Assembly: GCF_019091455.1 (NCBI RefSeq)
Contig: NZ_JAGXJN010000023.1
Span: forward strand, 47,054-111,053
Direction: 5' to 3'
DNA length: 64,000 nt
From: Chitinophaga sp. GbtcB8
GTDB taxonomy: Bacteria > Bacteroidota > Bacteroidia > Chitinophagales > Chitinophagaceae
Shown: positions 43,185 through 51,817 of the stretch, one piece after another
Layout of the letters: every line of letters starts with the position of its first letter
Numbering within the stretch: the first letter of the stretch is position 1
Notes under the pieces: model-generated
What the model saw: the letters and a program-made list of their open reading frames with translations, nothing else
Told to the model about the DNA's origin: nothing
Database searches by the model: none
Translations under genes and position numbers: made by a program

Positions 43185-44327
43185 ATGGATTTTCAGCTAT
43201 CGGAAATGCAGCAACAGATTGCGAAAGTGATCCGCGATTTTGGAAAAACACATATACAACCCCACGTTATTGACTGGGATGAAGCCCAGGAATTTCCACG
43301 GCCCCTGTTCACACAGCTGGGAGAGCTGGGCCTTATGTCCGTACTGGTGCCCGAAAAATACAATGGCAGCGGTTTAGGATACCCGGAATATGTAACTGTT
43401 ATCAGCGAAGTAGCTAAATTTTGCGGCGCCATTGGCTTAAGCGTGGCTGCGCATAACTCCCTTTGCACCGGCCATATTTTACAATTTGCCACAGAAGAGC
43501 AAAAGCAGCGTTACCTGCCCAAACTGGCCACTGCAGAGTGGATTGGCGCCTGGGGCTTAACGGAGCCCAACACCGGTTCCGATGCTATGAATATGAAGTG
43601 CGTAGCCAAACAGGATGGTGATCACTGGGTATTGAACGGCACAAAAAGCTGGATCACGCATGGCAAAAGCTGCGATGTAGCCGTAGTAATAGCCCGCACC
43701 GGTGAAGTGCGCGACAGCCACGGAATGACGGCCTTTGTAGTAGAAAAGGCCACACCCGGCTTCAGTGGCGGCAAAAAGGAAAACAAGCTGGGTATGCGCG
43801 CTTCAGAAACCGCAGAAATGATCTTTGACAACTGCCGGGTTCCGGCATCCAACATATTGGGTGAGGTAGGAGAGGGCTTTATACAATCCATGAAAGTGCT
43901 GGATGGCGGCCGTATTTCCATTGCCGCTCTTTCCCTGGGCATTGCCAAAGGCGCGTATGAAGCGGCGTTAAAATATGCACAGGAGCGCCACCAGTTTGAC
44001 CAGCCCATTGCCAACTTCCAGGGCATTGCATTTAAGCTGGCTGATATGGCTACGCAGATAGAAGCTGCAGAAATGCTGACTATGCAGGCTGCTGATCTGA
44101 AACAGCGCGGGCAAAAATGTACCAAACAGGCGGCCATGGCTAAGTACTACGCCTCTGAAGTAGCAGTAAGAACGGCCAATGATGCAGTGCAGATCTTTGG
44201 TGGCTACGGTTATACCAAAGACTTCCCGGTAGAGAAATATTACCGCGATGCAAAGCTCTGCACCATTGGAGAGGGCACTTCAGAGATACAGAAAATTGTG
44301 ATTGCACGTGAAGCACTCAAAGGGTAA
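43185..44327 (+). CDS. acyl-CoA dehydrogenase
   Basis: 380 residues from MDFQLSEMQQQIAK, the usual length for the family. FAD flavoenzyme of fatty-acid or branched-chain amino acid breakdown. Motifs: GAWGLTEPNTGSDAM, the DGGRISIAALSLGIAKGAYE helix, and IFGGYGYTKDFPVEKYYRDAK with catalytic Glu region EGTSEIQ. The upstream in-frame ATG at 43137 would add 16 residues (GKKPTASKPKPP) translated from an intergenic repeat and is rejected. No electron transfer flavoprotein genes nearby. Confidence 0.92.
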   Translation: MDFQLSEMQQQIAKVIRDFGKTHIQPHVIDWDEAQEFPRPLFTQLGELGLMSVLVPEKYNGSGLGYPEYVTVISEVAKFCGAIGLSVAAHNSLCTGHILQFATEEQKQRYLPKLATAEWIGAWGLTEPNTGSDAMNMKCVAKQDGDHWVLNGTKSWITHGKSCDVAVVIARTGEVRDSHGMTAFVVEKATPGFSGGKKENKLGMRASETAEMIFDNCRVPASNILGEVGEGFIQSMKVLDGGRISIAALSLGIAKGAYEAALKYAQERHQFDQPIANFQGIAFKLADMATQIEAAEMLTMQAADLKQRGQKCTKQAAMAKYYASEVAVRTANDAVQIFGGYGYTKDFPVEKYYRDAKLCTIGEGTSEIQKIVIAREALKG

Positions 44328-44340
44328 TTAATAATTAATA
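44325..44340. repeat. 16-mer TAATTAATAATTAATA, copy 2
   Basis: Exact copy of the word at 32215-32230. Its first three bases are the acyl-CoA dehydrogenase stop codon. Inverted-type words (TATTAATTATAAATTA near 44502, CATTATTAATT at 44519) lie at the other end of the gap before gapN. Confidence 0.6.
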
Positions 44341-44370
44341 GGAAAGAAGTACAGCTGCTGAAGATAGTTA

Positions 44371-44407
44371 AAACCTGAAAGGTCTTAGAGCCTTTCAGGT
44401 TTTTTTA
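44371..44407 (+). terminator. terminator after the acyl-CoA dehydrogenase gene
   Basis: Perfect 12-bp stem AAACCTGAAAGG / CCTTTCAGGTTT with an 8-nt loop and a run of T. Confidence 0.9.
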
Positions 44408-44557
44408 TTGAGTGATCAATTAAGGTACACTCTTTCATCTTAATTTATTTAGCATGTCCCAACCCCGTTCTGGCAGCCACTTACAACCCCGCACTCCAAA
44501 CTATTAATTATAAATTATTCATTATTAATTATCTTGGTTGTCGCAATATAAATTCCT

Positions 44558-46186
44558 ATGAGTTTTGAAGAAAAATTACAACAGTATTTTCCAACTAAGG
44601 AAAATGAGATATCGGCAGAATACCAGCTGCCGGCAGAGATCCATCAGCGGGAGTATTTGTCTGGTGGTGAAATGAAACAATGGAGCGGCGATGTACATAC
44701 TGTAGTATCCCCCCTGGGCATACGCACGGCCAATGGCCTGGAGCGTAAGGTAATAGGCTCCTACCCCTTATGCAGCGCCAAGGAAGCCATGGCTTCCTTA
44801 GATGATGCGCTGGCTGCATATGATGAGGGACGCGGCGAATGGCCTACCATGCCGGTGGCTGAAAGAATAGCCTGCGTTGAAAAATTCACCGGTAAAATGA
44901 TTGAGCGTAAGACAGAAGTTGTAAAGCTCATCATGTGGGAAATAGGTAAATCCTATACAGATTCCCTGAAGGAATTTGACCGCACGGTAGAATACATACA
45001 TGCTACTATTGATGCGCTGAAAGACCTGGACCGTAACTCCTCCCGCTTTGAGATACAGCAGGGCATTATCGGGCAGATACGCCGTTCCCCCCTGGGCGTA
45101 GTATTATGTATGGGGCCCTTTAACTACCCGTTAAACGAAACGTTCACTACGCTGATACCGGCGCTCATAATGGGTAATACCCTGCTTTTCAAACCTCCGA
45201 AACACGGAACCTTATTGCATTATCCGCTGCTGGAAGCGTTCCGTACCTGTTTCCCTAAAGGCGTGGTAAATACTATTTACGGCCGTGGTAATGTGATCGT
45301 GCAGCCGTTAATGGAAACCGGTAAGATCAATGTACTAACGCTGATAGGTTCCAGCAAGGTGGCTAACCAGCTGAAGAAAATGCATCCCAAGGTAAACCGC
45401 CTGCGGGCTATACTGGGGCTGGATGCCAAGAACGCCGCTATTGTTACAGATAAGGCAGATATTGACCTGGCAGTAAAAGAATGCGTGTTAGGCTCTTTAT
45501 CGTTTAATGGTCAGCGTTGTACCGCTATTAAGATCATATTTGTGCACCGCCGTATTGCAGACAGCTTCCTGAGCAAGCTGAGTGAAGCGGTGAGCAAGCT
45601 AAAAGTAGGCATGCCCTGGGAAAAAGATGTGTTCTTAACACCCCTGCCGGAACCACAAAAGCCTGCTTACCTGGAAAGCTGTATTGAAGATGCGGTGGCC
45701 AATGGTGCAAAGGTGATCAATCCCAATGGTGGCAAGGCTTACGAGTCGCTGGTGTTCCCGGCTATTGTGTACCCGGTGAATGAGCGTATGAAGCTGTATA
45801 GCGAAGAGCAGTTTGGGCCCGTAATACCGGTCTTACCATTTGATGACATTACCACGCCTATTGAATACCTGATACATTCAGAACATGGGCAGCAGGTAAG
45901 CCTGTTCACCAACAATGCATCAGAACTGGCGTCCCTGATAGATCCGCTGGTGAACCAGGTAAGCCGTGTAAACATTAACTGCCAGTGCCAACGCGGTCCG
46001 GATACCTTTCCTTTCACCGGCCGTAAAGACAGTGCAGAGGCTACTTTGAGCGTACCAGATGCATTGCGTGCATTCTCCATCCGTTCCATGGTAGCAACCA
46101 AACAAACAGATGAAAATAAAGCGCTTATCAACAAAATAGTAAGCGATCAGACATCCAACTTTTTGTCAACAAAGTATATATTTTAA
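44558..46186 (+). CDS. gapN: NADP-dependent glyceraldehyde-3-phosphate dehydrogenase-like aldehyde dehydrogenase (GapN)
   Basis: 542 residues, ALDH superfamily. Catalytic Cys321 in SFNGQRCTA; NAD(P)-site motifs LGVVLCMGPFNYPLNETF and LIGSSKVANQ; C-terminal NINCQCQRGPDTFPFTGRKDSA is typical of non-phosphorylating GAPDH. The usual ELGGK stretch with the general-base Glu reads GLDAK, so that base is displaced or replaced. The enzyme would oxidise glyceraldehyde-3-phosphate directly to 3-phosphoglycerate, yielding NADPH. About 50 residues longer than many GapN, mostly at the N-terminus. Confidence 0.85.
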   Translation: MSFEEKLQQYFPTKENEISAEYQLPAEIHQREYLSGGEMKQWSGDVHTVVSPLGIRTANGLERKVIGSYPLCSAKEAMASLDDALAAYDEGRGEWPTMPVAERIACVEKFTGKMIERKTEVVKLIMWEIGKSYTDSLKEFDRTVEYIHATIDALKDLDRNSSRFEIQQGIIGQIRRSPLGVVLCMGPFNYPLNETFTTLIPALIMGNTLLFKPPKHGTLLHYPLLEAFRTCFPKGVVNTIYGRGNVIVQPLMETGKINVLTLIGSSKVANQLKKMHPKVNRLRAILGLDAKNAAIVTDKADIDLAVKECVLGSLSFNGQRCTAIKIIFVHRRIADSFLSKLSEAVSKLKVGMPWEKDVFLTPLPEPQKPAYLESCIEDAVANGAKVINPNGGKAYESLVFPAIVYPVNERMKLYSEEQFGPVIPVLPFDDITTPIEYLIHSEHGQQVSLFTNNASELASLIDPLVNQVSRVNINCQCQRGPDTFPFTGRKDSAEATLSVPDALRAFSIRSMVATKQTDENKALINKIVSDQTSNFLSTKYIF

Positions 46187-46289
46187 AATATATAATGTAA
46201 AAGGTACGACAATTCATAACCGTTCACGGTTTTTGACAAAAAAATGAACAATAACCCTTAAGTGTTATGGAAGTATGAAAAAGGAATGT

Positions 46290-46297
46290 TAAATTTG
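46290..46297 (+). promoter_or_regulatory. orphan -7 element TAAATTTG
   Basis: Exact TAnnTTTG match with no gene between it and the terminator about 110 bp downstream. No clear -33 TTTG at 19 bp. Confidence 0.4.
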
Positions 46298-46303
46298 GGT
46301 TAA

Positions 46304-46406
46304 GTCAATCACTCTTTACCTTTTATCAACCTAAACCCAAAACACAGACGATTGAAACACTTTTACGCAATCGAAAAAGCATCCTGACCAACAGGATGCT
46401 TTTTTA
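46304..46406 (+). ncRNA. candidate small RNA of about 100 nt
   Basis: Bounded by the orphan promoter element and an intrinsic terminator. Secondary structure: CGATTG/CAATCG stem (46349-46354 with 46368-46373) directly followed by the terminator hairpin. Alternatively the segment is simply the 3' UTR of gapN. Confidence 0.35.
46374..46406 (+). terminator. intrinsic terminator downstream of gapN
   Basis: Stem AAAAGCATCCTG / CAGGATGCTTTT with loop ACCAA and a seven-T tail. Confidence 0.88.
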
Positions 46407-46561
46407 CTGTGATACCCCGCTGATCTCCCAATAACATACACGCTATAACCCCCTTCCAACAAGACTTTTGCCTTCCCGTTTATAAAAAATCCGTACTTCT
46501 ACTGAGATACAGTTAAACACTGCCCTGTAATTTTGCCTCCATAATCAGAACCCCAAAAAAT

Positions 46562-47434
46562 ATGCGTAAACTTCTGAAGTGGACCGGCATCACTGTTGGC
46601 GCCCTTGTGGCCTTGCTGTTGATATTTTACCTGGTCACCTATCTTTCTACCAATCGCCGTATTCACAAACAATATACTGTACAGGTAAAACCGCTCGATG
46701 TTACTGTGGATTCTGCCATGCTGGCCTATGGCAGCCATCTGTTTGTTGTAAAAGGTTGTTTTGATTGCCATGGCCGCAACCTGGAAGGCAGGGTATTTAT
46801 TAATGATCCCAAGCTGGGTGTATTTGCAGGATCTAACCTTACTAAAGGCAAGGGTGGTTTGCCGGTTAGTTATGATGATAAAGCCTGGTTAATGGCCCTG
46901 CGCCATGGCTTAACACCGGAAGGTAAACCACTGCTCATTATGCCCTCTTACGAATATGCAAAGCTGTCAGATTACGATGTGGCCAGTATTATTGCCTGGT
47001 GTAAAACGCAACCTGCGGTAGATCATGAGCTGCCACTCATACAGGTAGGGCCTTTGGGGCACCTGCTCACATTTTTTGATAAAATACCTTTGATACCGGC
47101 AGAAAAAGTAGACCATCACTACCAGGCGCCGGCTATGGTGAAAAAGGAAATTACTCCGGCCTATGGCAAGTACCTTTCTATTTCCTGTACGGGATGCCAC
47201 CGTGACGATTTACATGGCGGGCCTAACCACGTACCGGGCGGTGTGCCAGTGGCTGATATTACCACTAAAGGGAATTTAGGCAAATGGTCACAGGAGCAGT
47301 TTATGATGGCTTTACGCACGGGTAAAACGCCGGAGGGCAAACAGCTGAATAATGAGGATATGCCCTGGCAAATGACCACTGCTTATACGGAAGAAGAATT
47401 ATCTGCGCTTTATCTTTATCTGAGAAGCCTGTAG
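46562..47434 (+). CDS. membrane-anchored dihaem cytochrome c
   Basis: 290 residues. N-terminal membrane anchor (about 8-30), then two periplasmic cytochrome c domains with haem motifs CFDCH (about 67-71) in GCFDCHGRNLEG and CTGCH (about 211-215) in SCTGCHRDDLHGG; distal Met ligands are plausibly in LIMPSYEYAKL and NEDMPWQM. The two halves resemble each other, suggesting internal duplication. An electron carrier to a dehydrogenase or oxidase is likely; no partner gene is adjacent. Confidence 0.9.
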   Translation: MRKLLKWTGITVGALVALLLIFYLVTYLSTNRRIHKQYTVQVKPLDVTVDSAMLAYGSHLFVVKGCFDCHGRNLEGRVFINDPKLGVFAGSNLTKGKGGLPVSYDDKAWLMALRHGLTPEGKPLLIMPSYEYAKLSDYDVASIIAWCKTQPAVDHELPLIQVGPLGHLLTFFDKIPLIPAEKVDHHYQAPAMVKKEITPAYGKYLSISCTGCHRDDLHGGPNHVPGGVPVADITTKGNLGKWSQEQFMMALRTGKTPEGKQLNNEDMPWQMTTAYTEEELSALYLYLRSL

Positions 47435-47440
47435 TACAAA

Positions 47441-47478
47441 AACAGAACATCCCGCCATAAAAAGCGGGATGTTCCTAT
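47441..47478. terminator. hairpin between cytochrome c and the clpX operon
   Basis: GAACATCCCGC / GCGGGATGTTC stem (47445-47455 and 47464-47474). The T tract is better on the minus strand, so it may mainly end the leftward clpX transcript; it also follows the rightward cytochrome gene. Confidence 0.7.
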
Positions 47479-47504
47479 TATGAAAAAAGTGCTGTCATCT
47501 TGGT

Positions 47505-47711
47505 TTATCCATCCAGGAAATCATCGGAGGCTGCTACATCTTTAGCCGGCTGCTGCGGGCTGTCCATACCGGCAAACCATTTATCTACGGTATCGCCAAT
47601 AAAGGGGGGCACTTTGCTTTTTACATAGTCGCGCATAACCGTAATAGCCTGCGTGGCCTGCTCTGCGCTAAGCCCTGCCTTTTCCTGTAGTTGTTGAATA
47701 AGATCCTGCAT
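47505..47711 (-). CDS. small helical protein downstream of clpX
   Basis: 68 residues: helical N-terminal part (DLIQQLQEKAGLSAEQATQAITVMRDYVKSKVPP), a short amphipathic segment (DTVDKWFAGM) and an acidic tail ending DDFLDG. Starts 8 bp after the clpX stop, so it is almost certainly co-transcribed. The AQATQAI helix-turn recalls DUF2267-like small proteins, but I do not recognise it firmly. Confidence 0.75.
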   Translation of the reverse strand: MQDLIQQLQEKAGLSAEQATQAITVMRDYVKSKVPPFIGDTVDKWFAGMDSPQQPAKDVAASDDFLDG

Positions 47712-47719
47712 ATAAAAAG

Positions 47720-48952
47720 TTAAGCGACTTTCAATTTTACCAGCGGTGATTGCTCCAGTCTTTCCTGGGCGTATACCTTGGTGAGGATAAATGTTTTTTC
47801 TGTAGTGGAAGGCATATGGAACATAGCATCGCTCATCACCACTTCGCAGATAGAGCGAAGTCCGCGGGCGCCCAGCTTAAATTCCATGGCTTTGTCCACT
47901 ATATAATCCACGGCATCATCTTCTATTGTCAGATCAATGCCTTCTACCTTAAACAGTTTCTTGTATTGTTTGATAAGGGCGTTCCTGGGCTGGGTAAGAA
48001 TGGCTTTCAGCGCATCCCGGTCCAGGGAATTCAGGTAAGTTACTACGGGTAAGCGGCCCAGCAGCTCAGGTATCAGCCCAAAGGATTTCAGATCCTGTGA
48101 GTTTACGTAGCGCAGGATGTGCTTTTTGGTAGCTTCTTCCTTTTCCTTATCTACTGTAAAACCAATAGAGTGGGTTTGCACCCTTCTGCTAATGATCTTA
48201 TCTACCCCATCAAAAGCGCCACCACAAACGAACAGGATGTTCTGGGTGTTCACTTTGATCAGTTTTTGCTCCGGGTGTTTACGGCCGCCTTGCGGGGGCA
48301 CCAGCACCTCGGTACCTTCCAGCAGCTTCAGCAAACCTTGCTGTACGCCTTCGCCGCTAACATCGCGGGTAATGGAGGGGTTATCGCTCTTGCGGGCTAT
48401 TTTATCAATTTCGTCAATGTACACAATGCCTCTTTCGGCGGCTTCCACGTCATAATTACATACCTGCAGCAGGCGGGTTAAAATGCTTTCCACATCTTCA
48501 CCCACGTAACCGGCTTCGGTAAATACGGTAGCGTCCACAATAGTAAAGGGCACGTTCAGCAGCTTGGCTATAGATTTGGCCAGCAGGGTTTTACCCGTAC
48601 CGGTTTCGCCCACCATTATAATGTTGGACTTTTCTATCTCCACCTCATCATCGCCTACCTGCTGGTTCAGCCTTTTGTAGTGGTTGTACACCGCTACGGC
48701 AAGGATCTTTTTGGCGTCGTCCTGGCCAATCACATATTCATCCAGGAAGGTCTTGATCTCCACCGGCTTAGCCACTTTGGGTACAAAGTGGGAGGGCGCT
48801 TTCTTGTTGTGCTGAAACAGCTCCTGTTCAATGATCTCCTGGGCATTGGCCACACAGTTCTCACAAATATGACCTTCTGCACCGGCAATCAGTATCTGCA
48901 CCTCGTCTTTGGAACGGTTACAGAAGGAACAACGTATTTTGGATTCTTTCAT
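47720..48952 (-). CDS. clpX: ATP-dependent protease ATPase subunit ClpX
   Basis: 410 residues; AAA+ unfoldase feeding ClpP. N-terminal zinc-binding domain with CSFCNRSK and CENCVANA (about 8-35), Walker A GETGTGKTLLAK (about 113-124), Walker B YIDEIDKIA, sensor GGAFDGVD and the GARGLRSI sensor-2 region. The start at 48952 (MKESKIRCSFC) is family-typical; a frame open to 48997 adds 15 residues overlapping its predicted promoter (exact -7 TAACTTTG on the minus strand, 49002-48995). Confidence 0.97.
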   Translation of the reverse strand: MKESKIRCSFCNRSKDEVQILIAGAEGHICENCVANAQEIIEQELFQHNKKAPSHFVPKVAKPVEIKTFLDEYVIGQDDAKKILAVAVYNHYKRLNQQVGDDEVEIEKSNIIMVGETGTGKTLLAKSIAKLLNVPFTIVDATVFTEAGYVGEDVESILTRLLQVCNYDVEAAERGIVYIDEIDKIARKSDNPSITRDVSGEGVQQGLLKLLEGTEVLVPPQGGRKHPEQKLIKVNTQNILFVCGGAFDGVDKIISRRVQTHSIGFTVDKEKEEATKKHILRYVNSQDLKSFGLIPELLGRLPVVTYLNSLDRDALKAILTQPRNALIKQYKKLFKVEGIDLTIEDDAVDYIVDKAMEFKLGARGLRSICEVVMSDAMFHMPSTTEKTFILTKVYAQERLEQSPLVKLKVA

Positions 48953-48994
48953 CCGTAATGATTTATTTGTTTTTTCGCAGCTAATGTAAGCCCA

Positions 48995-49002
48995 CAAAGT
49001 TA
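48995..49002 (-). promoter_or_regulatory. -7 element of clpX
   Basis: TAACTTTG on the minus strand, exact TAnnTTTG match, 42 bp upstream of the clpX ATG and downstream of the clpP terminator. Confidence 0.5.
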
Positions 49003-49019
49003 GGCAAAATAGCAGGAAC

Positions 49020-49072
49020 GGAAAAAAGGAAAGGAGAAACGGAGCAAGGCGCGCTTACCCCGTTTCTCCTTT
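49020..49072 (-). terminator. terminator between clpP and clpX
   Basis: Perfect 13-bp stem AAAGGAGAAACGG / CCGTTTCTCCTTT (49030-49042 and 49060-49072) followed on the minus strand by CCTTTTTTC. It lies 16 bp past the clpP stop. Confidence 0.8.
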
Positions 49073-49088
49073 ATAATTAGGTATACGC

Positions 49089-49790
49089 TTATTGCGGCGT
49101 ATTTTCCTGTTTTTTCTTCGGGTTCCGGTCCAGCACGTCGTCAATAATGCCATATTCTTTGGCTTCATCGGCGGTCATCCAGTAGTCGCGGTCAGAGTCT
49201 TTTTCCACCTTTTTGAACGGTTGGCCGCAATGGGTGGCAATAATCTCGTTCAGCTCCTTTTTCAGCTTCACAAACTCGCGGGCGGTGATCTCGATGTCAG
49301 AGGTCTGGCCTTCTGCGCCGCCATGCGGCTGGTGGATCATTACGCGGGCATGTTTCAGGGCCGTACGTTTACCTTTTACACCGGCTACCAGCAGTACAGC
49401 GCCAAAAGAGGCGGCCATACCGGTACAGATCGTTGCCACTTCCGGGGAAATGATCTGCATGGTGTCATAAATACCTAAACCGGCATATACGCTGCCACCG
49501 GGGCTGTTAATATACATCTGGATATCACGGTTACGGTCTGCTGATTCCAGGAACAGCAGCTGTGCAGTGATCACATTTGCTACGTAATCGTTGATCGGGT
49601 CGCCCAGGAATATGATACGATCAGCCATCAGGCGGGAGAACACGTCCATCTGCGTTACGTTCAGCTGGCGCTCCTCGATGATGTACGGGGTAAGCGAATT
49701 CAACTGATGACGGGCATAGCTATCTACTACCAGGCTGCTGATTCCATGATGATGGATCGCATATTTTCTAAATTCGTTATTCATGTTCAT
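49089..49790 (-). CDS. clpP: ATP-dependent Clp protease proteolytic subunit ClpP
   Basis: 233 residues from MNMNNEFRKYAIHHHG. Serine protease that forms the tetradecameric chamber: catalytic Ser in GMAASFGAVLLVAG, His in RVMIHQPHGG, Asp in DRDYWMTADEAKEYGIID. A start two codons later (49784) is equally possible; upstream residues in the open frame (MLNYLINITI) come from the trigger factor coding end and are rejected. The first codons overlap the tig stop, so the genes are coupled. Confidence 0.95.
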   Translation of the reverse strand: MNMNNEFRKYAIHHHGISSLVVDSYARHQLNSLTPYIIEERQLNVTQMDVFSRLMADRIIFLGDPINDYVANVITAQLLFLESADRNRDIQMYINSPGGSVYAGLGIYDTMQIISPEVATICTGMAASFGAVLLVAGVKGKRTALKHARVMIHQPHGGAEGQTSDIEITAREFVKLKKELNEIIATHCGQPFKKVEKDSDRDYWMTADEAKEYGIIDDVLDRNPKKKQENTPQ

Positions 49791-51162
49791 GATGGTGATG
49801 TTTATGAGGTAATTTAGCAAATTCTTCGGCTGTTATTTCCTCTTCTTTAAGATCCACCTTCGTTTCTGCCCAGTCAAACAATTTCTGGGTCACCATTTCG
49901 CGGTAAGTCTGGTCCACGAATTTTTCGTCCTGCATCAGGCGGTCCAGGTAGCTATCCAGCCAGTCGGCTCCTTCTAAAGCAGCGCCGGCCCCATAGTAGC
50001 CCAGCAGTTTTTGTTTGGCGCTCTCTTTCAGTTCTTCGAAAGATACGTCCAGTTTATTATCGCGGATCAGTTTATCGCTAATGAGCGTCCAACGCAGCTG
50101 ATGGTCAAAGTTCGGATATTCTTTTTCGGCTTCTTCGGCAGTCTTTGGCTTTTCGCTACCGGTTTGCAGCCAGCGTTTCAGGAAGTCTTTGGGCAGCTCC
50201 ATAGGCGTTTCATGCACCAGCACTTCAAACAGCTCGTTGTGCAGGCGGTTACGGCTTTCGGAATCCCAGTATTTTTCTATTTCACTTTTCAGTTTTTCCC
50301 GGAAAGCGGCTTCGGTAGTAATCTCTTCATTCGGGTATACCTCTTTAAAGAACTCTTCGTTCAGCTCGCGCTTTTCGATCAGGCCCAGTTTGGTAAGGGT
50401 CAGCTTAAAATATTTCTGGGCAGCTTCTTTATCATGTTCATCAAAGCCCAGGTCTTTCAGGATCATGCCCAGTCTTTCTTCATCAAAAGAAGTAGCCAGC
50501 TGGAACACAATGCTGTCGTCTTTTTTCTTGCCTTTCAGCTGTTCCTGGATGGCAGGAGAGAAGAATTTCAGCAGCAGGGAGTTGTCTTTTTTGATACCAC
50601 CTTCTACTACATTGCCCTGCGCGTCGCTTTCTTCAAAAGTGATGCTCAGTACATTGTCTTCATTATCAATTACTTCCGGCTCGTTCATTTTACCACCTTT
50701 CAGCTGCAGGCGGCTTACTTCCTCATCTACCTCTTTTTCGGTAGCCTTGATCTTATATTTAGTAAGGGAGGTTTTGCCGGATTCCAGGGGAGATACTTCA
50801 AAAGCGGGTTTCAGGCCTACTTCAAAATCAAATTCGTATTCGGAAGGTTGATTAAAGTCCAGGTTTTTGGCTTCTTTGTCCATAGAGATAGGCTGGGCAA
50901 AGATCTCCAGCTTTTCATTCTGCAGGTAGCCGGTCAGCTCTTTTTCCACGGTTTTCAGCACTTCATCGGCAAACAGGGCCGGTCCGTGCATCTTCTTTAC
51001 CATACCAGCGGGCACCATCCCTTTCCGGAAACCGGGGATATTGGCGGATTTGCTGAATTGTTTTACCGCTTTGTCAAAACTAGGAAGGTAATCTTCCTGA
51101 CTCACTTTCACAGTGATCTTATCATTCAATAAACCGATGTTTTCTCTGGTAACGGTTGCCAT
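49777..51162 (-). CDS. tig: trigger factor
   Basis: Ribosome-associated chaperone, 461 residues: N-terminal ribosome-binding domain with GFRKGMVP at about 42-49, PPIase-like middle with VDEEVSRLQLKGG nearby, and a helical C-terminal domain (about 260-440). The sequence is strongly diverged from the enterobacterial protein, as usual in Bacteroidota. It ends in a His/Glu tail HKHHHHEHE, encoded in the stretch that overlaps the clpP start. Heads the tig, clpP, clpX order. Confidence 0.93.
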   Translation of the reverse strand: MATVTRENIGLLNDKITVKVSQEDYLPSFDKAVKQFSKSANIPGFRKGMVPAGMVKKMHGPALFADEVLKTVEKELTGYLQNEKLEIFAQPISMDKEAKNLDFNQPSEYEFDFEVGLKPAFEVSPLESGKTSLTKYKIKATEKEVDEEVSRLQLKGGKMNEPEVIDNEDNVLSITFEESDAQGNVVEGGIKKDNSLLLKFFSPAIQEQLKGKKKDDSIVFQLATSFDEERLGMILKDLGFDEHDKEAAQKYFKLTLTKLGLIEKRELNEEFFKEVYPNEEITTEAAFREKLKSEIEKYWDSESRNRLHNELFEVLVHETPMELPKDFLKRWLQTGSEKPKTAEEAEKEYPNFDHQLRWTLISDKLIRDNKLDVSFEELKESAKQKLLGYYGAGAALEGADWLDSYLDRLMQDEKFVDQTYREMVTQKLFDWAETKVDLKEEEITAEEFAKLPHKHHHHEHE

Positions 51163-51817
51163 AATAATTATTAATAAAAATGTTCTTTATGAAGCAATAA
51201 TGATTCCGTGATTATATTTCTGCCATGAAGTCACAAAAGGCACGAAGGAATGGCAGCAGGGAAAGAGGTACTGAGTGACTTAGCGCCTTTATGGCAAAAT
51301 ATATATTAAAAAATGTGCAAATGTGCATTAAATGGCCAATGCCTTATAACTATGCAATACCAGTTGCTGCGCTTACAGGTATTGGATCTTTAATATGAAT
51401 TTCCGCGGCCACTTTTCTGATTGCTTAAGCCATTTAACCCATTGATTATGCATACTTATTAAATATTTTATGTAAGTGTTAGCCTTGAATTTGGTGGACA
51501 AAGGTAATGGATAATTTCCTTTGGAAACAGCGCGAGCAACAAAACTTTTGCAAATAGGCGGTGCATAAGGTATTGCTGATACAATAGCCGGCTGCATTTT
51601 AAGCTGTTTTTTTTCAGTAAGTAGTACAATTATATGAGAACACAGTATTTATATCAGACTTTGTATTGTCAATATGGTATTTATAGATTTAATTTATCAC
51701 AACTAAACTAATATGCTGAAAAGAGGTAGTTGCCAACTATTTAGTATTTCAGCACTAATGATAAACCGATACTTCATGATATAAATAACAAAAGATTTCT
51801 TGTTGTCCGGGGAGGAC
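51163..51817. other. 655-bp AT-rich gap upstream of the accessory locus
   Basis: Base composition becomes clearly more AT-rich from about 51300. A leftward frame at 51373-51597 is open for 74 codons but has no domain or ribosome-site support. GTGCAAATGTGC words lie at 51314-51327. No tRNA, repeat with long arms, or mobile-element end was recognised. Confidence 0.4.

Larger units (their letters stand above)
46187..46561. other. 375-bp gap between gapN and the cytochrome c gene
   Basis: Contains an orphan exact -7 element at 46290-46297, a small hairpin (46349-46373) and a strong terminator (46374-46406), which together define a candidate small RNA. No ORF of substance. About 155 bp follow the terminator before the cytochrome gene. 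Confidence 0.5.

Noticed and set aside
51373..51597. Leftward 74-codon frame upstream of tig
   Set aside because: AT-rich region, composition of the product not protein-like, no supporting signals.
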